Of a stretch of DNA of 64,000 nt, positions 24,154 to 31,632 are shown piece by piece (within the stretch, counting starts at the first letter, position 1; the number at the start of each line of letters is the position of its first letter). Under the pieces are notes generated by a model. It was not told the origin of the DNA, did no database searches, and worked only from the letters and a program-made list of their open reading frames with translations. The stretch is from NCBI GenBank assembly GCA_040391785.1, contig JBEBXH010000019.1, forward strand, positions 1 to 64,000, in the 5' to 3' direction. This DNA is from UBA5239 sp040391785. Its GTDB lineage: Bacteria > Verrucomicrobiota > Lentisphaeria > Victivallales > Victivallaceae. Position numbers and translations under genes: made by a program.

Positions 24154-24702
24154 TTACGATGCTTTTTCAAATGGAATATATATCGGCGGGGCGCGGGCGG
24201 CCTCAAAAGGCGGGATCAGGTACCAGAAATAGAATAATGCTTCTTTTTCCGGCAAGGTATCGAGGTTGCAGTTCTTGTCCAAATAATTCTTGCGGATCAA
24301 CTCCTGGAAGCATTCATCCATTTTGGGCAGATGCTTTTCGAGCAGCTTGCGTTTGGTGGAACAACGATGCCAGAATTTCATCTTTTCCCTGCTCAATTCC
24401 GCCTCGATGATAGTCGCATTGCGCCTCCTTTTGAGCAACTCCTGCTGCTTGGCCTCCACCTGGGCTTTACGCTTCAGCTCTTTTTGACCGGCATGCAAGG
24501 TCGTGGGATTGCTGAAATGCTTGCCCATCCAGCCGGGCCGGTTGCCGGGCTTGTGGCTTTCGGCCAAAAGCTGAATACCCGCCCAGCGGGCAGCAAGCTC
24601 CTGGTCCGACATCTTTATGATGGAGTCCTGCAAACCTTTGGTCATCAGAATCTGCCGGTCCTGCATGGCAGTGATAATTTCTACTCTGGTCATATGAATC
24701 AT
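24154..24702 (-). CDS. Hypothetical basic helical protein (182 aa)
   Basis: It starts with an ATGA overlap on the lipoprotein stop, implying translational coupling. The middle is rich in Lys, Arg and Glu ('ELKRKAQVEAKQQELLKRRR') and predicted as a long helix, suggesting a coiled coil or nucleic-acid contact. No signal peptide. No family is recognised. Confidence 0.6.
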   Translation of the reverse strand: MIHMTRVEIITAMQDRQILMTKGLQDSIIKMSDQELAARWAGIQLLAESHKPGNRPGWMGKHFSNPTTLHAGQKELKRKAQVEAKQQELLKRRRNATIIEAELSREKMKFWHRCSTKRKLLEKHLPKMDECFQELIRKNYLDKNCNLDTLPEKEALFYFWYLIPPFEAARAPPIYIPFEKAS

Positions 24703-24935
24703 TTATCTCCGTACGTTTTTTTGATACGTTCGCCATACTGCCGGGCTACTTCCTTCTGGAACTCAATCTGCTCCTCAATAGCCCTTTGTTTTTCCTCTTC
24801 AGCCTTTTTCCGGTGAGCCTCCGCTTCCTCCTGCAAACGGGTCTGGCGGGCAATATTCTCGCGAGTCTCTTTGGACTCTCCGCAGCCTGCGATCATGATC
24901 GCGGCGAGCATAATAACCAATGCAATTCTTTTCAT
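24699..24935 (-). CDS. Small lipoprotein, copy 1 (EexN-like architecture)
   Basis: 78 residues: signal peptide with lipobox ending 'MIAGC' (Cys18), then a Lys/Glu-rich helix with 'NIARQTRLQEEAEAHRKKAE' and a C-terminal 'KKTYGDK'. A paralogue at 36569-36820 shares the layout and the final residues 'TYGDK'. Small charged lipoproteins beside T4SS genes are often entry-exclusion proteins; that function is inferred here, not shown. A hairpin (24962-24997) precedes it. Confidence 0.7.
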   Translation of the reverse strand: MKRIALVIMLAAIMIAGCGESKETRENIARQTRLQEEAEAHRKKAEEEKQRAIEEQIEFQKEVARQYGERIKKTYGDK

Positions 24936-24961
24936 AAATTCCTCCGTGTTCAAAATTTTAA

Positions 24962-24997
24962 GAATCTGTCCGGTCGCGACGTCAACCGGACAGATTC
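24962..24997. promoter_or_regulatory. Perfect 13-bp hairpin upstream of lipoprotein copy 1
   Basis: gaatctgtccggt (24962-24974) pairs with 24985-24997. It lies 27 nt before the lipoprotein start. A related but less perfect sequence (gcctggtcgcgatgtctgccgggtc, 36861-36885) precedes lipoprotein copy 2 at a similar distance. It could terminate the upstream gene or fold in the leader. Confidence 0.55.
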
Positions 24998-25013
24998 AAA
25001 AAGCCCGTTCAAA

Positions 25014-25970
25014 TCACTTGCCGGATATACCAAATGATTTAGCGTTACTTTTTTTCTTTGGCGGATGCTCGGATTTTACTCGGCCCACTGGAGGTTTTGA
25101 CGGTTGATGTGGTTTGGAGCGATGCTTTTTATCTTTTTGCTTTGAATGACTTTTCGAGGCCTTTCTAAGAGGATTATTATTGGCAATCCGGTTTTGTTCG
25201 ATGGCTTCATTAAATGTTGCAAACACACGAAATTCCCGGTCAGGGCGGCTGGATTCCTGGACAGAAATATCCACAGACATTACCGGATAAATCTTTGTGC
25301 CTTCAATCGGGTCAGAAATAATTTCGAAACCATATTTCACCGGCGGCGTGGACGCCTTGCCTTGTATATAATTTTGCCATTTCCGGTGAGCGGCATCAGC
25401 CTGATCGCGGTCCGGGAATGAATGGAATTCAATATATCGTTCATTGGTCATATCATAGGTCAGTTCGGTTTGCGGCAGGACCGGCTGGAATTGTATATCC
25501 TCCAGGTCATAATAATCTTTGTAGATGAAAACGGAAAACCCGTAGCTACCCGCCGATTTTTCCGGTTCGGCAACCAGCTTTTTATGCTTGATTCCCTGGT
25601 CACGCATTTTTTGAAGTTCGGGATATAGTGCTCGGCCATATTCGAGACCGATTTCACTGCCGATCTCGGCAGCCCCGGCCAGGGCATATTCGTGGTAACA
25701 GCATTTCTCTTTAAAGGCAAAATTCTGCCTGAGTAATTCAACGCAGGCATTGGCGCCGGCCTGGCAGCATTGAGAAAGATAGCCGATCCGTATCTTGTCC
25801 TCGGGCTTTAGTTTGGAATATATTTCGGCAGGCGGTTCAGCCGGCAGGTCGAGTTGGCTGACTACATCGATGATTGAATGGCGAAGCGTCGATGATTCGA
25901 AGCCGTCTTGTGCCTTTTTCAGCGAGACATTTCGCTGAAATTGGCCGATAAGTTTTTGATAGGCGGTCAT
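25014..25970 (-). CDS. Hypothetical protein (318 aa) with basic low-complexity tail
   Basis: A soluble protein with an alpha-helical first half containing Cys residues ('LSQCCQAGANACVELL', 'KCCYHEYALAG') and a mixed second half. The last 60 residues are strongly basic and Pro/Ser/Lys-rich ('KSHSKQKDKKHRSKPHQ'), suggesting nucleic-acid binding or a disordered linker. Its start overlaps the preceding gene by 4 nt. No family is recognised. Confidence 0.6.
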   Translation of the reverse strand: MTAYQKLIGQFQRNVSLKKAQDGFESSTLRHSIIDVVSQLDLPAEPPAEIYSKLKPEDKIRIGYLSQCCQAGANACVELLRQNFAFKEKCCYHEYALAGAAEIGSEIGLEYGRALYPELQKMRDQGIKHKKLVAEPEKSAGSYGFSVFIYKDYYDLEDIQFQPVLPQTELTYDMTNERYIEFHSFPDRDQADAAHRKWQNYIQGKASTPPVKYGFEIISDPIEGTKIYPVMSVDISVQESSRPDREFRVFATFNEAIEQNRIANNNPLRKASKSHSKQKDKKHRSKPHQPSKPPVGRVKSEHPPKKKSNAKSFGISGK

Positions 25971-26929
25971 ATTCTTTCTCCGATTTTTTGAGTGATTTCT
26001 TTTGCGATGCGATGAAATGAAAGTGCCGTTTCATAATCCGGGAAAACCTGTTTATACGAATCGTGATTCCGATAAAAGACGACTTCGGTTTTATCGTTCG
26101 GCCCGGCCGGATGCAACTGAGAAATTTCAATCGGTTTGTCCGGAAAATAATTCTCGAGATAATAATACGGTTGATTATCGGGATCCCGTTTTTCCTGCAC
26201 GACGGCTTCATTGGCCAGGAATCCCCAGACCAGATTGATCGGCATATAGAGTTTATCCGACAGGAGATAACTGCCACGCGCGGCAGCGATTCCGGACAGT
26301 TCCATCGTTCCTGGCGAAAAACAATATTTGGTACGCTCACCGGCAATTTGCCGGATGAGCCGTTCGGCGCGCTTGCAAAAGAGGTCCTGATTGAAAACTT
26401 CATCTTCCCGCAGTTTCATGCTGAGCAAACTGATGAAGATTTCGCTCAGCAGATCTTTTTCCGTTGCCGAAGCGGTTTTTCCCTGCTGCTCAAAAATGTA
26501 ATTGCGAATTGCAATATTTCTGAGCAGCTGATTGTTGAATCCCGTCATGAGAAATTCCAGAATTTCGGTGGAAAGTGTGTGAATCTGTTTATATTCCTCC
26601 CGATTCAGGGGCGGCTCAAGGTTGGCGACAAGAGTAGTGCTTAATATCGAAATATTGGAACAGTACCAGTGTTTTCCGGTGTACCAGAAATCTATCTTCA
26701 ATTGATTCCAATCATTTCGCAGTGACATTGACCCTTCCACGCCCCATTTGTCATCGGGATGTTTCTGGTTAAGCCAGTGAATCGAGGTCGGCGGCAGGAT
26801 GCCGTATAATTCATCAAAGGACGATATACTCGGCTGCCGGCAGCAGGTTTTGGCTTTGAAAATATTCAGGAATTTTTCAATTTCATCCGAATATCGATAT
26901 CCGGTTAATGTGCGATCTATCAGTGACAT
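25967..26929 (-). CDS. Hypothetical protein (320 aa)
   Basis: A soluble protein, start overlapping the end of the ClpB-like gene by 10 nt, so expressed with it. It contains 'WYTGKHWYCSNISIL' and a helical central part. No recognised motif or signal sequence. Its neighbourhood (AAA+ ATPase upstream, T4SS operon divergent) suggests a substrate-handling partner of the ATPase; this is inference. Confidence 0.6.
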   Translation of the reverse strand: MSLIDRTLTGYRYSDEIEKFLNIFKAKTCCRQPSISSFDELYGILPPTSIHWLNQKHPDDKWGVEGSMSLRNDWNQLKIDFWYTGKHWYCSNISILSTTLVANLEPPLNREEYKQIHTLSTEILEFLMTGFNNQLLRNIAIRNYIFEQQGKTASATEKDLLSEIFISLLSMKLREDEVFNQDLFCKRAERLIRQIAGERTKYCFSPGTMELSGIAAARGSYLLSDKLYMPINLVWGFLANEAVVQEKRDPDNQPYYYLENYFPDKPIEISQLHPAGPNDKTEVVFYRNHDSYKQVFPDYETALSFHRIAKEITQKIGERI

Positions 26930-27900
26930 AAGTGCGTTCTCCTGTTTTGAGGTGGTGTGGAAACAAGCATCAGGTTCTCGGGATTTGCCGGGTCGATATC
27001 CAGATAACCATCAATCGCGGTGAAAATTCTCCGGCTGAGAAGTTCGTACATAAAGGTACGGATTTTACGCTCGACGGTACTGCGGAGCTCGCGGGCTCCA
27101 TTGCGGGTGTTGTCGATGTGGCGGAGGGTTTCCTCGATCACGTCATCGGTAAAGCCATGAATGGTAATCTGATGGCTTTCCCGATAGCCGGGCAGTATCG
27201 AAAGATAAAATTTTCTGGCAATCAGCCGCAAATGTTCGGGTTTCAATGGTCGAAAAACCAGGATTTCATGATCAAATTTACCAAAGCGGGCGACAAATTC
27301 CGGGGAAAAACGTTCTTTTAACTGCATTTCCAGATTCTGCTGCAACCTTCGTTCGCTCAGGTGTTTGATATTCTGAAATGTATGTGCGCCAATATTACTG
27401 GTAGCCACGATAAAGAATCTACTCAGGTCGTGGGTCGTGTTATCGCTCAAGGTAATGCGTGCAGCGTCAAGCTGCTGGAGCATGATTGTGAAAATCAGCG
27501 GATGTGATTTTTCGATTTCGTCGTACAGGATGATGCCTTCTTCATGCGTACGCAGGAATTTACCAAGACGACCGACGGTCTTCCCTCCTGGTGCTCCAAT
27601 CAGATTGATCAGGGCTTCCTCGCCGGCCTGCCGGGAAAATTCCGACATATCCAGTCGCAGCAGATTGGAATCCGGATCGCCGTAAATGTACTCACAGACT
27701 GCCCGAATCGATTCGGTTTTGCCAACCCCTGTCGGCCCCAGTAAAAACAGTGTCCCGCGAGGCCGGTTCCGCGGATTCAGCCGGATACAGCCGAACTTTA
27801 TCGTGGATGCCAGGGCGGTCAATGTTTTGTCCTGCCCGATTATCTGCGTCTTCAAGTAATCGGGTAGTCCATTTAGCTGGTCTATTGTTGAATTAATCAT
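26920..27900 (-). CDS. Stand-alone AAA+ ATPase resembling ClpB/ClpA domain D2
   Basis: 326 residues covering a single AAA_2 module: Walker A 'GPTGVGKTE' (about 54-62), Walker B 'GIILYDEIEKSHP' (about 121), sensor 'FFIVATSNIG' and a C-terminal D2-small-like domain with 'NGARELRSTVERKI'. It lacks the Clp N-domain, D1 ring and middle domain, so it is a shortened ring ATPase that could remodel proteins or DNA complexes. It is transcribed divergently from the T4SS operon and heads its own minus-strand operon. Confidence 0.85.
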   Translation of the reverse strand: MINSTIDQLNGLPDYLKTQIIGQDKTLTALASTIKFGCIRLNPRNRPRGTLFLLGPTGVGKTESIRAVCEYIYGDPDSNLLRLDMSEFSRQAGEEALINLIGAPGGKTVGRLGKFLRTHEEGIILYDEIEKSHPLIFTIMLQQLDAARITLSDNTTHDLSRFFIVATSNIGAHTFQNIKHLSERRLQQNLEMQLKERFSPEFVARFGKFDHEILVFRPLKPEHLRLIARKFYLSILPGYRESHQITIHGFTDDVIEETLRHIDNTRNGARELRSTVERKIRTFMYELLSRRIFTAIDGYLDIDPANPENLMLVSTPPQNRRTHLCH

Positions 27901-27973
27901 GAAATTTCTCTCCTTCTGTTTGGCGTTATATCCGCATTAAAAAAAAATTTTCCGTATTTTTTGATTAAATGCA

Positions 27974-28002
27974 TTGACAAATGAACGCGATTAGATTATA
28001 AT
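27974..28002 (+). promoter_or_regulatory. Consensus promoter of the T4SS operon
   Basis: TTGACA (27974-27979) and TATAAT (27997-28002) with a 17-bp spacer: a perfect sigma-70 match. The leader to the first start codon is about 120 nt and AT-rich with several inverted TATTGATAT-like motifs (28011-28045). Confidence 0.85.
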
Positions 28003-28128
28003 AATGCCAATATCAGTGATCTCGTATATTGATATATTATAATTGCATTCAAGCGTAAAATCAATAGCATTATCAGAAATTTATATTGATTTTTAAGAAA
28101 AAATTAAAAAGAAGGAGGTGGAATTGTA

Positions 28129-28455
28129 ATGAGATATTTTGAGATGGGTACGAAAAAGGCGAAGGCGTTTTTCATATACTGCGTGGTGCTGGGGATGAGT
28201 GCCCGGGCGGATGCAGCGGTGAAAAATGTCACTTTGGAGAGCGGGTTGGGATATGTCGGGTACTTCATCATCGGGATGATCATGCTGACGTCGCTGATTC
28301 TGATCGGCGTCGGCGGGTACCAGATGAGTCAGGATTCCGGCAAGGGGAAAATGACCGTGGCGGCCGGGGTGCTGATCCCGGTTTTTCTGGCGGTAGTCTA
28401 TTATATTTTCAAGAATGTACTTGGGATCAGTCTTGATTTCCAGGCAGCACTTTGA
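28129..28455 (+). CDS. VirB2/TrbC-like pilin subunit (putative)
   Basis: 108 residues: a basic N-terminus, a signal-type hydrophobic segment ending 'ARADAA', then two transmembrane helices (about 43-65 and 72-95) joined by a short basic loop 'DSGKGK'. This is the architecture of conjugative pilin precursors, and it is the first gene of the T4SS operon as expected. AAGGAGGTG precedes the ATG. Sequence similarity is too low for certainty; the call rests on architecture and position. Confidence 0.65.
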   Translation: MRYFEMGTKKAKAFFIYCVVLGMSARADAAVKNVTLESGLGYVGYFIIGMIMLTSLILIGVGGYQMSQDSGKGKMTVAAGVLIPVFLAVVYYIFKNVLGISLDFQAAL

Positions 28456-28463
28456 GCGTGATT

Positions 28464-28799
28464 ATGGAAGAAACATTGATTACAATTGAAAAAAATCCAG
28501 GCCAGACGGTCATGTCCGTGGTCAAATTATTCGGATTCCGGGTGCGCGGTAACAGCGTTTATATTTTCTTCGGAGGATTGAGCGTGGGTGTGCTGTCGGC
28601 CATGGTGCTGTATTCGGTCCACATCCTGGTCGCTGGGCTTGCGATGATCGTGCCGCCGGTAATCGCCGCCGTGTTTATCCGGAAATTCGTCAGCAACAAA
28701 CCGCGGTACTATTTTTCGTTCTATCTGGATATGAAGGAGAACGGATATATCGTGCGCAAGCCGAAGCGGCGGACTGGAGGTGCATATGCAGTTTCCTAA
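28464..28799 (+). CDS. VirB3/TraL-like membrane protein (putative)
   Basis: About 111 residues with a cytoplasmic N-terminus, a hairpin of two transmembrane segments ('VYIFFGGLSVGVLSAMVL', 'VAGLAMIVPPVIAAVF') and a basic tail. Its position between the pilin and the VirB4 ATPase gene is that of VirB3. The start could be GTG 28458 or ATG 28464; neither has a strong ribosome site, so coupling to the upstream gene is likely. The end overlaps the VirB4 start by 14 nt. Confidence 0.65.
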   Translation: MEETLITIEKNPGQTVMSVVKLFGFRVRGNSVYIFFGGLSVGVLSAMVLYSVHILVAGLAMIVPPVIAAVFIRKFVSNKPRYYFSFYLDMKENGYIVRKPKRRTGGAYAVS

Positions 28800-31632
28800 C
28801 GCCTATATCGTGAAGACCGAAAATCCGCTCGACAGTTTCATCGTTTACGGTGAAATGAATGAGAAAGGGTTTGTCAGCAAGGGGTATCGGATCGAGGTTC
28901 CGAACCTGAAAAATGCCGGCAATGGATTAAAGAATGATCTGTTCATCCGGTTGTCCGGATGGCTGGCTTCACAGGATAAAAGTAAGCGTATCCAGATTCG
29001 CTACACGAGGGATAACGATTATAGAGATATTCTGCAAAGCTATGAAGATTTTACGGAACGTCATGATAATGAATGGGCTAAATATATACGAAAAGAAGTT
29101 ACCCTAAAAAAATACTCAAAAAGTATAGATTGCCATTTGACACGCGAATATATTTATGTATATTTGAGTAAAGGGCTGAAATGTGTTGCGGGTGACTATT
29201 TTTCGGAATGCAGAAACGCTAATTTTGAGAGAGAAATAGTGGGTACTTTTGCAACAGACTCTTCAAACCTGAGTCATTTTCTGAATTTGCCCGTCCATCC
29301 CCTGAATCATTCCGAATTATACAAAGAATTCTACCGCGCGGTCAACAAGTCGTCCTACGAGCTGGATATCAACTACGAAAAGAGCTTCGTTCCCGATTTG
29401 GATTCCGCTTACCGGTGTGAATTTTCCGGCGAAATCGCGACTACTGGTTCGGTCAGTTTTACCTCGGATGGATACTTCCATAATGTTTTTACTCTGCACG
29501 ATTTTCCGATGACGGAAATGTATCCGTTTTTTGGCAATAAACTGCTGGATAACGACATTCAGAATCTGACCATCGCAGTGAACATCGAGCCGTTGGACAC
29601 GGAGAAAGTCATTGAGCAGAAACAGAAGCACTGGAAGCGGGTACGGGCGGATTTGCTTGAGGAGGAAGGCGAGATCGCCGCCAGCGCCGGGTTGGATGAA
29701 TTGACCGAACATATTTATCGCCTCGGCAAGGGCGAAGATTCGCCGTTCCGCATGGAGTATGTCGTGCACACCTGGAACAAGGATTTACAGGCGCTGCAAA
29801 GCGACAGCACGATCCTGAAGCAAGCGGCGACTTCGATGTTTACCTCGCTGGATTCCTATGAGTTGGGTGCTCAGGCACTGCATAATTTCATGAAGACGCT
29901 GCCGGGAAATCTTTTCTACAAGAAACCGGACGCGGCGTTAGATTGTATGCACCGGCCATTGGCGGCGATGCTGCCGTTTTCGAGCTCATTTGTCGGCAAA
30001 GGTGCTGACGGTAATATCATGTTCAACGGCGATCACGGCAACCTGATGACGATGTCGTTTTTCGACGGCAATACGCCCCAGCATACGCTGTGCCTGGGGC
30101 AGACTGGCGCCGGCAAGTCGGTGAATTTTGTGTCGATGTTGTCGCAGGCATACGATGAGTTTGATAAAATCGTGATCATCGAGGAAGGTGGCAGTTATTA
30201 CAACCTGACGCAGATTTACGGCGACGAAGCGCAGTACATCGTGATCGACCCCAGCGCCAATTTGACGCTGAATTATTTTGACACGGGTGGCTTGCCGCTG
30301 ATGCCGGGGCAGATCGAATTCGTCACTACGTTTTTGACCGCGATGTGCGGAGCATCAAACACGCTAGAGAAACTTCAGGATGTTATAGCGATTCTTACGC
30401 CATTCGTAAATGCCGTATACAGCGATTCCTATATGGAATGGCGGAATCGTCACCGGTCCCAATTAGAAGAGGCTGCGCGGATTACGTTGACCGTGCAAAA
30501 AATAATCGATAAGCTGCCGTTGGATCAGAACACCATCCTCGACGCTTATCTCATGTTGAAAGAACTGCTGCTGAAAGAACATCTCGATGACTTTGAGCAG
30601 GAAATATGGGACATTTACTACGGGTTCGATAAAGTGACGATCAATGACTGCATCATCGAGGACCCGGAGGAACTGCGAAATATTTCGTATGCGTTCATGG
30701 GAAAAGGCGATATGCCTTATCACAGCCAACTGGTGGAAGCGATCCGGGAAAATACCTTTTCGCATTTGGAGCGTGCGGAAACCAACCGGATCGCCACGCG
30801 CTTGGCGGTGTATTCCATCGAGAGCGGCAAGGGATGCCTGTTCGACGGAGAAACCAGCATTGATTTGAGCAAGAAATGGATTCATATTGAGCTTGGAAAG
30901 TTGTCGCAGAGCAGTGACACCTTGAAAAGCCTGGTTGGCGTTACGATTTGCAATCTGGTCAAAAATCAGATCATCAATATGCCACGTGCGAGCAGGAAAT
31001 TTTACCTGTTTGAGGAACTGGCAAGATTTCTGGCCATGATACCCGGTTCTGCGGAAATCGTCAAGCAATTCTATGCGCAGTTCCGCAAGTTTAATTGCGT
31101 AGTGACCTCGATCACGCAGTCGATCGCGCAGTTGACGGAATCGGGCGTGGGACAGATCATCATGACGCAGAGCAAGATGTTCATTTTTCTGAAAAACACG
31201 GATGCTGCCGAGCTGAAACTGATCACCAATTATATCCCGTTATCGGACGAGGCGATTCGGAATATCATGAATTTTCCGTCGCCGGAGCACCTGCCGCCGA
31301 ATAACCGATATTCAAGCTTCCTGCTGTACGCGCAGCGGGTCGGACATCCGATCGTCGGTGTCGGCCGGAACTACGCCAGTCCGGTGCTTCTCGCCGCATC
31401 GGCGACTTCCGGTGATTTACACAGTCGTCTGCAGGAGATCATGAAGCGTAACCAGGGGATACCCTATGCGCAACGGATCATCGAGGCCAGCGAGCTGTTG
31501 TATGAAACTCATACGTCTTTCAAGATTCTGGACAAGATCGAAAAGATTGGCTCCAAACAGGTCAAAGACTTGGTGTTGGATGCCAAAATTGAACTCAAAA
31601 AACGGATTAAAGGAGAACAAATTATATGTTGA
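28786..31632 (+). CDS. virB4: VirB4/TraC-like T4SS ATPase
   Basis: 948 residues. The C-terminal half contains Walker A 'LGQTGAGKSVNF' (about 436-447) and the Walker B region 'KFYLFEELARFL' (about 738), followed by 'TSITQSIAQL', all typical of VirB4. This ATPase energises pilus assembly and substrate transfer at the inner membrane. GGAGGTG lies 6 nt before ATG 28786. Patches at about 28990-29330 and 30350-30480 are more AT-rich than their surroundings. It is the only recognisable T4SS motor: no VirB11 is present in the element. Confidence 0.93.
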   Translation: MQFPNAYIVKTENPLDSFIVYGEMNEKGFVSKGYRIEVPNLKNAGNGLKNDLFIRLSGWLASQDKSKRIQIRYTRDNDYRDILQSYEDFTERHDNEWAKYIRKEVTLKKYSKSIDCHLTREYIYVYLSKGLKCVAGDYFSECRNANFEREIVGTFATDSSNLSHFLNLPVHPLNHSELYKEFYRAVNKSSYELDINYEKSFVPDLDSAYRCEFSGEIATTGSVSFTSDGYFHNVFTLHDFPMTEMYPFFGNKLLDNDIQNLTIAVNIEPLDTEKVIEQKQKHWKRVRADLLEEEGEIAASAGLDELTEHIYRLGKGEDSPFRMEYVVHTWNKDLQALQSDSTILKQAATSMFTSLDSYELGAQALHNFMKTLPGNLFYKKPDAALDCMHRPLAAMLPFSSSFVGKGADGNIMFNGDHGNLMTMSFFDGNTPQHTLCLGQTGAGKSVNFVSMLSQAYDEFDKIVIIEEGGSYYNLTQIYGDEAQYIVIDPSANLTLNYFDTGGLPLMPGQIEFVTTFLTAMCGASNTLEKLQDVIAILTPFVNAVYSDSYMEWRNRHRSQLEEAARITLTVQKIIDKLPLDQNTILDAYLMLKELLLKEHLDDFEQEIWDIYYGFDKVTINDCIIEDPEELRNISYAFMGKGDMPYHSQLVEAIRENTFSHLERAETNRIATRLAVYSIESGKGCLFDGETSIDLSKKWIHIELGKLSQSSDTLKSLVGVTICNLVKNQIINMPRASRKFYLFEELARFLAMIPGSAEIVKQFYAQFRKFNCVVTSITQSIAQLTESGVGQIIMTQSKMFIFLKNTDAAELKLITNYIPLSDEAIRNIMNFPSPEHLPPNNRYSSFLLYAQRVGHPIVGVGRNYASPVLLAASATSGDLHSRLQEIMKRNQGIPYAQRIIEASELLYETHTSFKILDKIEKIGSKQVKDLVLDAKIELKKRIKGEQIIC

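Noticed and set aside
24961..25000. Intrinsic terminator at the 24962-24997 hairpin
   Set aside because: On the minus strand the stem is followed by TTAAAATTTT, not a T-tract, and the related hairpin before the paralogue argues for a leader element.
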